Assembly (NCBI RefSeq): GCF_028553765.1
Contig: NZ_CP067134.1
Location: 1,159,001-1,223,000, forward strand
DNA length: 64,000 nt
Reading direction: 5' to 3'
DNA from: Paracoccus stylophorae
GTDB taxonomy: Bacteria > Pseudomonadota > Alphaproteobacteria > Rhodobacterales > Rhodobacteraceae
The notes beneath the pieces are model-generated. The model did no database searches, was not told the DNA's origin, and saw only the letters and a program-made list of their open reading frames with translations. This document shows positions 19,774 to 33,008 of the stretch, piece by piece (position 1 is the stretch's first letter; every line of letters begins with the position of its first letter). A program made the translations under genes and the position numbers.

Positions 19774-20723
19774 CGTTGCAGGATGTGTCCGCCGCCGCCG
19801 AACGCATCGGCGACATGATCCGCGTGACGCCGTGCCGGAGTTCGGCCAGCCTGTCGCGGCTGGCGGGCGGGCAGGTCTGGCTGAAATGCGAGCATCTTCA
19901 GGAAACCGGCGCGTTCAAGCTGCGGGGCGCGGCGAATGCGGCGGCGCGGTTGGGCGACGTGGCGGGGGTCACGACCGCCTCGACCGGCAATCACGGCCGG
20001 GCGCTGGCGCATGCGGCGCGACAGCTTGGCCTGCCGGCGGTGATCTGCGTGTCGCGGCTGGTGCCGCGCAACAAGCTGGATGCGATTAAGGCGTTGGGCG
20101 CCGAGGCGCGGGTGATCGGCGCCAGCCAGGACGAGGCGTTCGAGGAGGCAAGGCGGCTGAAACGGGACGAGGGGTTTGCCCTGATCCCGCCCTTCGACCA
20201 CCCGGACGTGATCGCGGGGCAGGGGACATTGGGGCTTGAGATCATCGACCAGATCCCCGACGCTGCGACCATCGCCGTGCCGCTGTCGGGCGGCGGGCTG
20301 CTGGCGGGGGTGGCACTGGCGGTCAAGGGGCTGCGCCCCGACATCCGCATCGTCGGCATCAGCATGGAACGCGGCGCGGCGATGGCGGCCAGCCTGACGG
20401 CCGGCCACCCGGTCGCCGTGGAGGAGGTCGAGACGCTGGCCGACAGCCTGGGCGGCGGGATCGGGCTGAACAATCGGCTGACCTTCGCCATGTGCCGCGA
20501 CCTGATGGACCGGATCGTCCTGCTGACCGAGGCCGAGATCGCCGCCGGCATCCGCCACCTGGCGCTTGAGGACGGCGAAACGGTCGAGGGCGCGGCGGCG
20601 GTCGGCGCAGGCGCCATCATCGCAGGCAAGCTGCGCGCCGAGGACGGGCCGCTGGTCCTGATCCTGTCGGGCGGAAATATCGACCCCGACCGCCACGCGG
20701 CCATCGTCAGGGGCGAGGCATGA
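19767..20723 (+). CDS. eutB: PLP-dependent hydroxyectoine utilisation dehydratase EutB
   Basis: PLP-dependent fold-type II enzyme of 318 residues, of the threonine dehydratase family. The PLP lysine is in ETGAFKLRGAANA near residue 51, the phosphate cup is around TASTGNHGRAL near 73, and SGGGLLAGVALA lies near 175. In hydroxyectoine degradation EutB is thought to act on the hydroxylated diaminobutyrate intermediate. The gene overlaps eutA and eutC (ATGA), indicating translational coupling. Confidence 0.9.
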   Translation: MVTLQDVSAAAERIGDMIRVTPCRSSASLSRLAGGQVWLKCEHLQETGAFKLRGAANAAARLGDVAGVTTASTGNHGRALAHAARQLGLPAVICVSRLVPRNKLDAIKALGAEARVIGASQDEAFEEARRLKRDEGFALIPPFDHPDVIAGQGTLGLEIIDQIPDAATIAVPLSGGGLLAGVALAVKGLRPDIRIVGISMERGAAMAASLTAGHPVAVEEVETLADSLGGGIGLNNRLTFAMCRDLMDRIVLLTEAEIAAGIRHLALEDGETVEGAAAVGAGAIIAGKLRAEDGPLVLILSGGNIDPDRHAAIVRGEA

Positions 20724-21688
20724 GCGAGATCCGGATTCTGACCGAAGACCAGCTGCGCCAGCGCGTGACGCTGGACGCGGCCGCCATCGCGGTGATCGAG
20801 GATGCGTTCGCCACGCTGGCGCAGGGTCATGTGGTGATGCCCGACATCATGTCGATGCAGATGCCCGACGTGAACGGCGAACTGGACGTCAAGACCGCCT
20901 ATGTGCCCGGTCTGCCGGGCTTTGCCGTCAAGCTGTCGCCGGGGTTTTTCGACAACCCGTCGCGCGGCCTGCCCTCGACCTCGGGGCTGATGGTGGTTCT
21001 GTCCAGCCAAACCGGCCGGGTGCAGGCGCTGCTGCTGGACAACGGCTATCTGACCGATCTGCGCACCGCCGCGGCCGGGGCCGTGGCCGCCCGGCACCTG
21101 TCGCGTTCCGATGCCAGCCGGGCGGCGATTTTCGGGGCCGGCTTGCAGGCGCGGATGCAGTTGCAGGCGCTGGAACTGGTCCGACCCATCGGCGAGGCGG
21201 TGATCTGGGCGCGCGATCACGATAAGGCGCGGGCGCTGGCCCAACGGCTGTCGCGGTCCGATCTGCCGGTTCGCGCTGTCAAGGACCCGCGCGAGGCCGC
21301 CGAAAGCGCCGATATCATCGTCACCACGACGCCCGCCAAGCATCCGATCATCCGCGCCGACTGGCTGCGGCCCGGCCAGCATCTGACCGCGATGGGCAGC
21401 GATCAGCAGGAAAAGAACGAGCTGGACCCGTTCTGTCTGGACCGCGCCGATCTTTACGTGGCCGACCGGCTCAGCCAGACCCGCCGCATGGGCGAATTGC
21501 GCGCCGCGGTCGAGGCGCGGCTGTTCGGCGGCGACGCCCATTTCCCCGAGCTGGGCGACATCGTGACCGGACGCCATCCCGGCCGCACCGCCGCCGGACA
21601 GATCACCATCGCGGACCTGACCGGCACCGGCGTGCAGGATACCGCCATCGCCAACCACGCGCTTGCCGCGTTTTCACCCGAGGTCTGA
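20720..21688 (+). CDS. eutC: ectoine utilisation protein EutC (ornithine cyclodeaminase family)
   Basis: NAD-binding protein of 322 residues in the ornithine cyclodeaminase/mu-crystallin family. It shows KTAYVPGLPGFAVKLSPGFF near residue 55, RTAAAGAVAARHLS near 115, and the Rossmann motif IFGAGLQARMQLQAL near 136. It is part of EutABC, linked to the hydroxyectoine branch. The start overlaps the eutB stop, and eutD begins directly after its TGA. Confidence 0.9.
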   Translation: MSEIRILTEDQLRQRVTLDAAAIAVIEDAFATLAQGHVVMPDIMSMQMPDVNGELDVKTAYVPGLPGFAVKLSPGFFDNPSRGLPSTSGLMVVLSSQTGRVQALLLDNGYLTDLRTAAAGAVAARHLSRSDASRAAIFGAGLQARMQLQALELVRPIGEAVIWARDHDKARALAQRLSRSDLPVRAVKDPREAAESADIIVTTTPAKHPIIRADWLRPGQHLTAMGSDQQEKNELDPFCLDRADLYVADRLSQTRRMGELRAAVEARLFGGDAHFPELGDIVTGRHPGRTAAGQITIADLTGTGVQDTAIANHALAAFSPEV

Positions 21689-22885
21689 ATGCCAGAACTG
21701 CAACGAACGCCCGAGCGTTTCTCGACCGAAGAATACGAGGAACGCCTGCGCAAGACCCGCGCCAGCATGGCCAGGCTGGGGCTGGACCTGCTGATCGTGT
21801 CCGATCCGTCGAACATGGCCTGGCTGACCGGCTATGACGGCTGGTCCTTTTATGTCCATCAATGCGTGATCGTGGGTCCCGACGGGCCGCCGATCTGGTA
21901 TGGGCGCGGGATCGATGCGCCCGGCGCGTTGCGCACGGTCTGGATGACGGACGATCACATCATCGGCTATCCCGATTACTACGTGATGTCGGTCGAGCGC
22001 CACCCCATGGACTATCTGTGGGCGACGCTGGCCGACCGGGGATGGCATCGCGGCTTCATCGGCGTCGAGATGGACAATTACTGGTATTCGGCCAAGGCCC
22101 ATGAACGGCTGGTCCACGGCCTGCCCGAGGCGCAGATCCTGGACGCGACCGGGCTGGTCAACTGGCAGCGCGCGGTCAAGACCCCGAAAGAGCTGTCCTA
22201 TATGCGCCGGGCCGCGCGGATCGTGGAACGGATGCATCGCCGCATCGCCGACCGGATCGAGGTGGGGATGCGCAAATGCGACCTGGTGGCCGAGATCTAT
22301 GATGCCGGGCTGCGCTATGACGAGTGGTCGGGCCATGGCGGCGATTATCCGGCCATCGTGCCCATGCTGCCCTCGGGGCCGGATGCGGCGGCCGCGCATC
22401 TGACCTGGGACGATCAGCCGCTGAAGATCAACGAGGGCACGTTCTTCGAGATCGCGGGCTGTTACCAGCGTTACCACGTGCCGCTGTCGCGCACGATCTT
22501 TCTGGGCAAGCCGCCGCAAGAGATGCTGGACGCCGAAAAGGCCGTGCTGGAGGGGATGGAGGCGGGCCTGGGCGCGGCCCGCGCCGGCAATACCTGCGAG
22601 GATATCGCCAACGCCTTTTTCACCGTTCTGGACCGCTATGGCATCGTCAAGGACAACCGCACCGGCTATCCCATCGGGCTGTCCTATCCGCCCGATTGGG
22701 GCGAACGGACCATGTCGCTGCGCCGGGGCGACCGGTCGGAACTGAAACCGGGCATGACCTTCCATTTCATGACCGGGCTGTGGATGGAGGATTGGGGCTA
22801 TGAGACCACGGAATCCATCGTCATCACCGAAAGAGAGCCGGAACTGCTGTGCAACATGCCGCGCCGGATGCTGGTGAAATCATGA
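21689..22885 (+). CDS. eutD: ectoine hydrolase
   Basis: M24-peptidase-like enzyme of 398 residues, also called DoeA, that opens the ectoine ring to N-acetyl-diaminobutyrate. The N-terminal domain has DPSNMAWLTGYDGWSFYVHQ near residue 36. The creatinase-like C-terminal domain begins near residue 165, with GHGGDYPAIVPMLPSG and EGTFFEIAGCYQRYHVPLSR. Known EutD works in a complex with EutE, whose gene overlaps this stop by 4 bases. Confidence 0.94.
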   Translation: MPELQRTPERFSTEEYEERLRKTRASMARLGLDLLIVSDPSNMAWLTGYDGWSFYVHQCVIVGPDGPPIWYGRGIDAPGALRTVWMTDDHIIGYPDYYVMSVERHPMDYLWATLADRGWHRGFIGVEMDNYWYSAKAHERLVHGLPEAQILDATGLVNWQRAVKTPKELSYMRRAARIVERMHRRIADRIEVGMRKCDLVAEIYDAGLRYDEWSGHGGDYPAIVPMLPSGPDAAAAHLTWDDQPLKINEGTFFEIAGCYQRYHVPLSRTIFLGKPPQEMLDAEKAVLEGMEAGLGAARAGNTCEDIANAFFTVLDRYGIVKDNRTGYPIGLSYPPDWGERTMSLRRGDRSELKPGMTFHFMTGLWMEDWGYETTESIVITEREPELLCNMPRRMLVKS

Positions 22886-23871
22886 GCAGGAACCCGATCT
22901 CATCCACCGTTCCGCTGGACGGGCAGGGCAAGCAGCACGGCTTTCTGCGCCTGCCCTATTCCCGCAACGACAGCGCGTGGGGCAATGTGATGATCCCCAT
23001 CACCGTGATCGCCAACGGCACCGGCCCGACCGCCCTGCTGACCGGGGGCAATCACGGCGACGAATACGAAGGCCCGATCGCGTTGCAGACCCTGTCATGG
23101 GAGATCGATCCTGCGGACGTCACCGGGCGCATCGTCATCGTGCCCTATATGAACTATCCCGCGTTCCGCAGCGGCACCCGCGTCAGCCCCATCGACCAGG
23201 TGAACCTGAACCGCTGTTTTCCGGGGCGGCCGGACGGGACGGTGACGCAGAAGATCGCGAATTATTTCCACGACGTGCTGGTGCCGATGGCGGATCTGGT
23301 GCTGGATTACCATTCCGGCGGCAAGACGCTGGATTTCCTGCCCTATGCCGCCGCCCATTATCAGGACGACCCGGACAAGGAGGCCGCCTGCGTCGCCGCC
23401 GTCAAGGCGTTCGGCGCGCCCTATACGATGATGATGCGCGAAATCGACAATGTCGGCATGTTCGACACCGCCGTCGAATCGCAGGGCAAGATCTTTGTCA
23501 CGACCGAACTGGGCGGCGGCGGCACGGCCACCGCGCGTTCGGCCAAGATCGCGATCCGCGGCGCGCGCAACGTGCTGCGCCATGCCGGCATCCTGGCCGG
23601 AGAGATCGAGGTCGAGGGCGAAAGCCCGGTGCTGGACATGCCCGACGACGATTGTTTCCACTTTGCCACCCGCGACGGGTTGATGCATCCGCTGGTCGAT
23701 CTGGGCGATCAGGTGCGCGCGGGCCAGCCCATCGCGTGGATCTGGCCGCCCGACCGCACCGGCGTCGATCCGGTCGAGGTGCTGGCAAATCGCGACGGCA
23801 TCCTGGCCGCGCGGCATTTCCCCGGACTTGTCCAGACCGGCGACTGCCTTGCCGTTCTGGCGGTCAGATAG
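22882..23871 (+). CDS. eutE: N-acetyl-L-2,4-diaminobutyrate deacetylase
   Basis: Zinc deacylase of the AstE/AspA family, 329 residues, also called DoeB. It removes the acetyl group from the EutD product to give L-2,4-diaminobutyrate. Zinc ligands are visible in GGNHGDEYEGP near residue 57 (His and Glu) and DYHSGGKTLDF near 146 (His). It is the last gene of the operon. The transaminase and semialdehyde dehydrogenase that usually follow are absent; a minus-strand lipoprotein comes next. Confidence 0.94.
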   Translation: MSRNPISSTVPLDGQGKQHGFLRLPYSRNDSAWGNVMIPITVIANGTGPTALLTGGNHGDEYEGPIALQTLSWEIDPADVTGRIVIVPYMNYPAFRSGTRVSPIDQVNLNRCFPGRPDGTVTQKIANYFHDVLVPMADLVLDYHSGGKTLDFLPYAAAHYQDDPDKEAACVAAVKAFGAPYTMMMREIDNVGMFDTAVESQGKIFVTTELGGGGTATARSAKIAIRGARNVLRHAGILAGEIEVEGESPVLDMPDDDCFHFATRDGLMHPLVDLGDQVRAGQPIAWIWPPDRTGVDPVEVLANRDGILAARHFPGLVQTGDCLAVLAVR

Positions 23872-23914
23872 GCGGCGCGGAGCGCGCGGGGGCGGGCCTG
23901 CGTCAGGTCCGACC

Positions 23915-24421
23915 TTAGCGCCGCAATGTCACCACGTTCGAGGCGCTTGCGATTTCGACGGCGGTGATCCGGGCCAGCTGAATGCTCGACAGGGCCATGG
24001 CGGCGGTGATCAGGTCCGTCTCCGGACGGGCCGGCATCCGCGCCGCCGGGCTGTCGGGCAGGGGCGGCACACCGACCATGCGCAGGCGCAGCACGCCATC
24101 GGGGTCGGGCAGGATGCGCCCGCCCGGCGAAGGCCGCGTCGTGACCAGCTCGACCAGGCTGTAGCCCTTGGTCGGCGCCATTGCGGTGACGACCAGCAGC
24201 CGCCCCTCGCCCAAAGGCTGCCATGCGGCGCCGGTGATCTGCGGGATGGCCGGGCGGGCGTCGGCGACGCTGTCGTAACCCTCATCCGGCTCCAGCGTGG
24301 GGCGGGGCGCGTTGCCGCCGCCGAACCAGCCGAAAGGGTTCAATCCGCTGTCGCTGAACCGGCCGCCGCAGCCCGAAAGCAGCAGGGCCGAGATCAGCAG
24401 GGGTGCGGTCAGTCTGATCAT
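23915..24421 (-). CDS. putative lipoprotein of unknown function
   Basis: The 168-residue protein has a lipoprotein signal (MIRLTAPLLISALLLSGCGG, lipobox LSGC with Cys18). The rest shows no domain I recognise; residues about 75-130 are rich in beta-type and proline segments (MAPTKGYSLVELVTTRPSPG). It is divergent from sufE with a 116-base control region and convergent with eutE. It is probably a conserved Rhodobacterales lipoprotein matured by Lgt. Confidence 0.78.
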   Translation of the reverse strand: MIRLTAPLLISALLLSGCGGRFSDSGLNPFGWFGGGNAPRPTLEPDEGYDSVADARPAIPQITGAAWQPLGEGRLLVVTAMAPTKGYSLVELVTTRPSPGGRILPDPDGVLRLRMVGVPPLPDSPAARMPARPETDLITAAMALSSIQLARITAVEIASASNVVTLRR

Positions 24422-24447
24422 GTCACCATCCCAAGGTCTTTGCCCGA

Positions 24448-24476
24448 TTGTTAGGGGAAAGCGGGGCGCGGTGAAA
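24448..24476 (-). promoter_or_regulatory. possible promoter of the lipoprotein gene
   Basis: Minus-strand TTTCAC, 17 bases, TAACAA, about 27 bases before the ATG at 24421. Confidence 0.35.
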
Positions 24477-24482
24477 GCCTCT

Positions 24483-24511
24483 TTGACCTTGCGCTTGCAT
24501 CGCGCTAACCC
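24483..24511 (+). promoter_or_regulatory. sigma70-like promoter of sufE
   Basis: TTGACC at 24483-24488, 17 bases, TAACCC at 24506-24511. The predicted start lies about 20 bases before the ATG at 24538, which has GACAGGAG upstream. Confidence 0.5.
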
Positions 24512-24537
24512 GAACGCGCAGCCGACAGGAGTCCGCC

Positions 24538-24948
24538 ATGGCCAGCGCCGCCTTCGAAGACATCGCCGAGACGTTCGAGTTCCTGGACGACTGGGAAGAC
24601 CGATACCGCCACGTCATCGAACTGGGCAAGGCCATGCCGCCGATGGAACCCGCCTTGCAGGTGCCCGCCACCAAGGTCGAGGGGTGCGCCAGCCAGGTCT
24701 GGATCATGCCCCGGATCGAGGAGGGGCGGTTCGATTTTCAGGGCGACAGCGATGCGATGATCGTGCGCGGCCTGATCGCCATCCTGCATGCGCTGTATTC
24801 CGGGTTGCCGGTCAAAGAGGTCACCGCCGTCGATGCCCCGGCGGAACTGGCGCGGCTTGGGCTGGACGATCACCTGTCCGCGCAGCGGTCGAACGGGCTG
24901 CGCGCGATGGTCGAACGGATCAGGCTGCTGGCCGCCGACGCAGCGTGA
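24538..24948 (+). CDS. sufE: cysteine desulfuration protein SufE
   Basis: The 136-residue protein accepts sulfane sulfur from a cysteine desulfurase and passes it on for Fe-S assembly. The acceptor Cys lies in [10 protein letters not shown] near residue 51; [15 protein letters not shown] is near residue 17. No desulfurase or sufBCD gene is nearby. It is convergent with mnmA, whose end overlaps it by 29 bases; MnmA also needs sulfur relay. Confidence 0.95.
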   Translation: MASAAFEDIAETFEFLDDWEDRYRHVIELGKAMPPMEPALQVPATKVEGCASQVWIMPRIEEGRFDFQGDSDAMIVRGLIAILHALYSGLPVKEVTAVDAPAELARLGLDDHLSAQRSNGLRAMVERIRLLAADAA

Positions 24949-26095
24949 TCCAGCCGCCGCCCAGCACCCGCGTGCTGTCGGGCGCATAGAACACGCAGGC
25001 CTGTCCGGGGCTGACGCCTTCCTCGGGGTCCAGCAACTCGACCTCGGCGCGGGTCGCGCCGATGGGCCGCAGGATCGCGGGCCGGGGCGGACGGGTGGAC
25101 CGGATCCGCACCATGCAGGAAATTTCGCCGGCAAATGCCTGATCGCCCAGCCAGTTCACCTCGCTGACCGGGACGATGGTCGTGGCCAGCGCGGATTTCG
25201 GGCCGACGACAACACGCCGCGTCTGCGGCTCAAGCCGCACGACGTAAAGCGGATCGCCCAGCCCGCCGATGCCAAGACCGCGCCGCTGCCCGATCGTATA
25301 GTGGATGACGCCACGGTGACGGCCCAGGACGGTGCCGTCCATATCCACGATCTCGCCCGGATCGGCCGCGCCGGGACGCAGCTTTTCGATGACGGCGGCG
25401 TAATCGCCGTTGGGAACGAAGCAGATGTCCTGGCTGTCGGGCTTGTCGGCCACCGACAGACCGTATTCGGCGGCCAGCGCGCGGGTTTCGGCCTTGTCCG
25501 CCAGATGACCCAACGGAAAGCGCAGGAAATCCAGCTGTTCCTGCGTGGTCGAGAACAGGAAATAGCTTTGATCGCGGGCGGGGTCGGCGGCCATGTGCAA
25601 TTCGGCCCGCAGGGCGCCGTCCTTGCGCCTGATATAGTGGCCCGTCGCCATGCAGTCGGCATCCAGATCGCGGGCCGTTTCCAGCAGGTCGCGGAACTTC
25701 ACCCGTTCGTTGCAGCGGATGCAGGGCACGGGCGTCGCGCCGGCCAGATAGGCGTCGGCAAATTCGTCAATCACCGATTCGCGGAACTTGTTTTCGTAAT
25801 CCAGCACGTAATGCGGAAAGCCCATGCGCTCGGCCACCCGGCGCGCATCGTGAATGTCCTGCCCGGCGCAGCACGCCCCCTTCTTCGCCAGTGCCGCGCC
25901 GTGATCGTAAAGTTGCAGCGTCACGCCGATGACGTCATAGCCTTCCGATTTCAGCTTGGCGGCGACGACCGAACTGTCCACGCCGCCCGACATCGCCACC
26001 ACCACGCGCGTCTGCGCCGGCGGCTTGGCAAAGCCCAGGCTGTTTCGGTCGGTATCCCCCGCACCGGCGGGGGAAGAAAGCGTCATCGTGGTCAT
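24920..26095 (-). CDS. mnmA: tRNA 2-thiouridine(34) synthase MnmA
   Basis: Puts sulfur on wobble uridine-34 of Lys, Glu and Gln tRNAs. The protein of about 391 residues has the PP-loop [18 protein letters not shown] near residue 32, catalytic cysteines in [13 protein letters not shown] (near 128) and in [11 protein letters not shown] (near 227), and a C-terminal beta domain. It starts at 26095 (MTTM) or 26086 (MTLSS). A strong promoter-like sequence lies at 26127-26154. Its 3' end overlaps the convergent sufE. Confidence 0.95.
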   Translation of the reverse strand: MTTMTLSSPAGAGDTDRNSLGFAKPPAQTRVVVAMSGGVDSSVVAAKLKSEGYDVIGVTLQLYDHGAALAKKGACCAGQDIHDARRVAERMGFPHYVLDYENKFRESVIDEFADAYLAGATPVPCIRCNERVKFRDLLETARDLDADCMATGHYIRRKDGALRAELHMAADPARDQSYFLFSTTQEQLDFLRFPLGHLADKAETRALAAEYGLSVADKPDSQDICFVPNGDYAAVIEKLRPGAADPGEIVDMDGTVLGRHRGVIHYTIGQRRGLGIGGLGDPLYVVRLEPQTRRVVVGPKSALATTIVPVSEVNWLGDQAFAGEISCMVRIRSTRPPRPAILRPIGATRAEVELLDPEEGVSPGQACVFYAPDSTRVLGGGWITLRRRPAA

Positions 26096-26126
26096 GATTT
26101 TCCGGGCCTGTCGCGAACTGTGTCGA

Positions 26127-26154
26127 AATATAGGCAAATGCTGCGGATTCTCAA
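26127..26154 (-). promoter_or_regulatory. sigma70-like promoter of mnmA
   Basis: Minus-strand TTGAGA, 16 bases, TATATT. The predicted start near 26120 is about 25 bases before the ATG. Confidence 0.55.
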
Positions 26155-26183
26155 CCGCGACGGGGCGGAAAAGGGGGCGGGAC

Positions 26184-26198
26184 CTAACCGCGGCTTAA
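26184..26198 (+). promoter_or_regulatory. candidate CtrA box upstream of sciP
   Basis: CTAA, seven bases, TTAA: one base off the CtrA consensus TTAA-N7-TTAA, 46 bases upstream of the sciP ATG. Confidence 0.5.
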
Positions 26199-26243
26199 GG
26201 GCTTTGGGCCAAGGTCGCGGGACAGGACCGAAGGACAGGTGGA

Positions 26244-26552
26244 ATGTTCGTGAAGAAAACCAGTGCCCCCCGCATCGTGACATTGCCGAATGGCACGATT
26301 CTAAGTGTGGCCGATCTGCCGCCGGTGGCGACGCGATGGGTGGCCAGCCGCAAGGAAACCGTGGTTCTGGCGGTGGAACACGGGCTGATCACCCGCGACG
26401 ACGCCCTGCGCCGCTATGGCCTGTCCGACGAGGAATTCGACGGCTGGATTGCGGCGATGAAGCGGCACGGGCGGGCGGCGCTGAAGGTGACGGGGTTGCA
26501 GAAATACCGACAACCACAGGTTGTAAATCCGACTTCTGCCGGGCATAAGTAA
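26244..26552 (+). CDS. sciP: CtrA inhibitor SciP (DUF1153)
   Basis: The 102-residue DUF1153 protein has a helix-turn-helix in the middle ([35 protein letters not shown]) and [13 protein letters not shown] near residue 25. In Caulobacter SciP binds CtrA and DNA and blocks CtrA-activated transcription late in the cell cycle. It lies directly upstream of ctrA, as in other Rhodobacterales. A CtrA-type box lies 46 bases upstream, and another spans its stop codon. Function is inferred from family and neighbour. Confidence 0.85.
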   Translation: MFVKKTSAPRIVTLPNGTILSVADLPPVATRWVASRKETVVLAVEHGLITRDDALRRYGLSDEEFDGWIAAMKRHGRAALKVTGLQKYRQPQVVNPTSAGHK

Positions 26553-26563
26553 CAGGATCTTAA
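26549..26563 (+). promoter_or_regulatory. candidate CtrA box upstream of ctrA
   Basis: GTAA, seven bases, TTAA, 57 bases upstream of the ctrA ATG. The first half-site includes the sciP stop codon. The N7 spacing equals that of the box before sciP. Confidence 0.5.
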
Positions 26564-26619
26564 ACATATCGGCCGAATGTCGGCGCAGGATCTTAGACGA
26601 ATCGAGGGCAAGACACGTC

Positions 26620-31818
<5,199 letters not shown>

Positions 31819-31822
31819 GCAT

Positions 31823-31850
31823 TTCTTAGGATGTTCTTAAAAAGTTCTTT
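31823..31850 (+). promoter_or_regulatory. three 11-bp-phased TTCTT repeats
   Basis: TTCTTA at 31823, TTCTTA at 31834 and TTCTTT at 31845, each starting exactly 11 bases after the last. One-turn phasing of direct repeats is typical of OmpR/PhoB-type operators. They lie 52 bases before the small gene at 31902. Confidence 0.4.
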
Positions 31851-31901
31851 ACAGCGCCGCGCGGATATGGGAACAAAGAGGCAACAGAGAGGAGTTGCCC
31901 A

Positions 31902-32012
31902 ATGCCGCACCGCTTCACGTCCCGCGAATTTCTCAGCGACGCCCTTGGCTTGGCCGCGCTGTCCGTCACCACCATCGTCGTGCTGTGGCTGCCCGCAATT
32001 CTTCAGGCCTGA
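31902..32012 (+). CDS. 36-residue single-span membrane protein
   Basis: Short ORF with strong support: GGAG at 31891-31894 lies seven bases before the ATG, and a rho-independent terminator follows at 32079-32109. The product MPHRFTSREFLSDALGLAAL continues into a hydrophobic stretch (residues about 14-33, ending TTIVVLWLPAILQA), so it should be one transmembrane segment with a short basic N-terminus. I recognise no family. Three phased repeats upstream suggest its own regulation. Likely a small membrane protein acting on a larger partner; this is inferred. Confidence 0.72.
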   Translation: MPHRFTSREFLSDALGLAALSVTTIVVLWLPAILQA

Positions 32013-32078
32013 TATCTGCCCCGCGATGCACCCCGGCGCCTTCGCCTGTGCGCCGACCTGTCCTGCTTCGCGCAACTG

Positions 32079-32109
32079 GACGGCCCTTGAAAGGGTCGTC
32101 TTTTTTTTT
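32079..32109 (+). terminator. rho-independent terminator
   Basis: Stem GACGGCCC with GGGTCGTC (one G-U pair), loop TTGAAA, followed by nine T (32101-32109). It ends the 36-aa gene transcript and abuts the convergent Fe-S scaffold gene. Confidence 0.85.
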
Positions 32110-32114
32110 GTGCC

Positions 32115-32558
32115 TCAGGCGGCGGCCAGCGCCTGATCGATCGCCTCAAGCGTGGCGTCCCATGCCAGCAGGATCGAGGCGTGGCGATTGGGATATTCGC
32201 GCGCGGGCAACAGCGCCTCCAGATCCGCGAAAGGCGCTGCGGGACCGTCGCCGCCATCGGTCAGCATGGCGCGCAGCTGATCGCGCGTGGTCTGGATCTC
32301 GGCCCGGTCCCGCCCGATCACCGCGCTTCCCAGCACCGCGGCCGAGGCCTGTCCCAGGGCGCAGGCCCGGACCTGTTGCGCGAAATCCCGGATGCGCCCA
32401 TTCGCAAGCGCGACATCGACCGTCACCGACGATCCGCATTGCGGAGAGCGGCGCATGGCGCTGCCATCGGGCGCATCCAGCCGGCCCTGATGCGGAATCG
32501 CCGTCGTCAGCGCCAGAATACGGCGCGAATAAAGCTGCATCAGGTCGCTGTCGGCCAT
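32115..32558 (-). CDS. IscU/NifU-like Fe-S scaffold homologue, degenerate site
   Basis: IscU/SufU-fold protein of 147 residues. The first two cysteine positions are kept (Cys41 in RRSPQCGSS and Cys66 in VRACALGQAS). The Asp after the first Cys pair is replaced (CGSS instead of CGD), and the third Cys is Ala127 next to conserved His126 (NRHASILLAW). Typical scaffolds need three Cys and the Asp, so cluster assembly may be altered or lost. It is divergent from hisI. Start MADSDLMQLYS at 32558. Confidence 0.85.
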   Translation of the reverse strand: MADSDLMQLYSRRILALTTAIPHQGRLDAPDGSAMRRSPQCGSSVTVDVALANGRIRDFAQQVRACALGQASAAVLGSAVIGRDRAEIQTTRDQLRAMLTDGGDGPAAPFADLEALLPAREYPNRHASILLAWDATLEAIDQALAAA

Positions 32559-32620
32559 CGGTTCTTCCCCGCGCGGTCCATCCGTCCTAGATAGGTGCGG
32601 CAGTCGCGAAAGGGAACCCG

Positions 32621-32983
32621 ATGTTCGACCCCGCCAACCTTCAATTCGATCGTGACGGTCTGATCCCCTGCATCGCGCAGGACGCCGCATCGGGCGAGGT
32701 TCTGATGATGGCGTGGATGAACGCGCAGTCGGTGTCGCGGACATTGCAGACGGGGCGCGTGACCTATTGGTCGCGGTCGCGCGCGGCGTTGTGGGTCAAG
32801 GGTGAAAGCTCGGGCCACGTGCAGGAACTGGTCGAGCTGCGCATCGATTGCGACCGGGACTGCCTGCTGGCCCTGGTGAACCAGACGGGTCCTGCCTGTC
32901 ACACCAACCGGCGCAGCTGTTTCTATACTTCGATCCGCGAGGGCTCTGAACAGACGATCATGCAGCCGGTCGAAGGGGGCTGA
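32621..32983 (+). CDS. hisI: phosphoribosyl-AMP cyclohydrolase
   Basis: Third step of histidine synthesis, opening the purine ring of PR-AMP. The 120-residue protein has the metal-binding region LRIDCDRDCLLALV near residue 85 and GPACHTNRRSCFY near 100, along with MMAWMNAQSV and TYWSRSRAALWVKGESSGH near 50. It is monofunctional, without the HisE domain. It lies apart from other his genes and is divergent from the scaffold-like gene. Confidence 0.96.
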   Translation: MFDPANLQFDRDGLIPCIAQDAASGEVLMMAWMNAQSVSRTLQTGRVTYWSRSRAALWVKGESSGHVQELVELRIDCDRDCLLALVNQTGPACHTNRRSCFYTSIREGSEQTIMQPVEGG

Positions 32984-33008
32984 GCGGGCTGTCCGACGCG
33001 AATGACGG

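Noticed and set aside
19069..21688. eutABC as generic racemase, threonine dehydratase and ornithine cyclodeaminase of amino-acid metabolism
   Set aside because: Tight overlap with eutD/eutE and the TRAP-usp genes makes the ectoine operon assignment far more likely.
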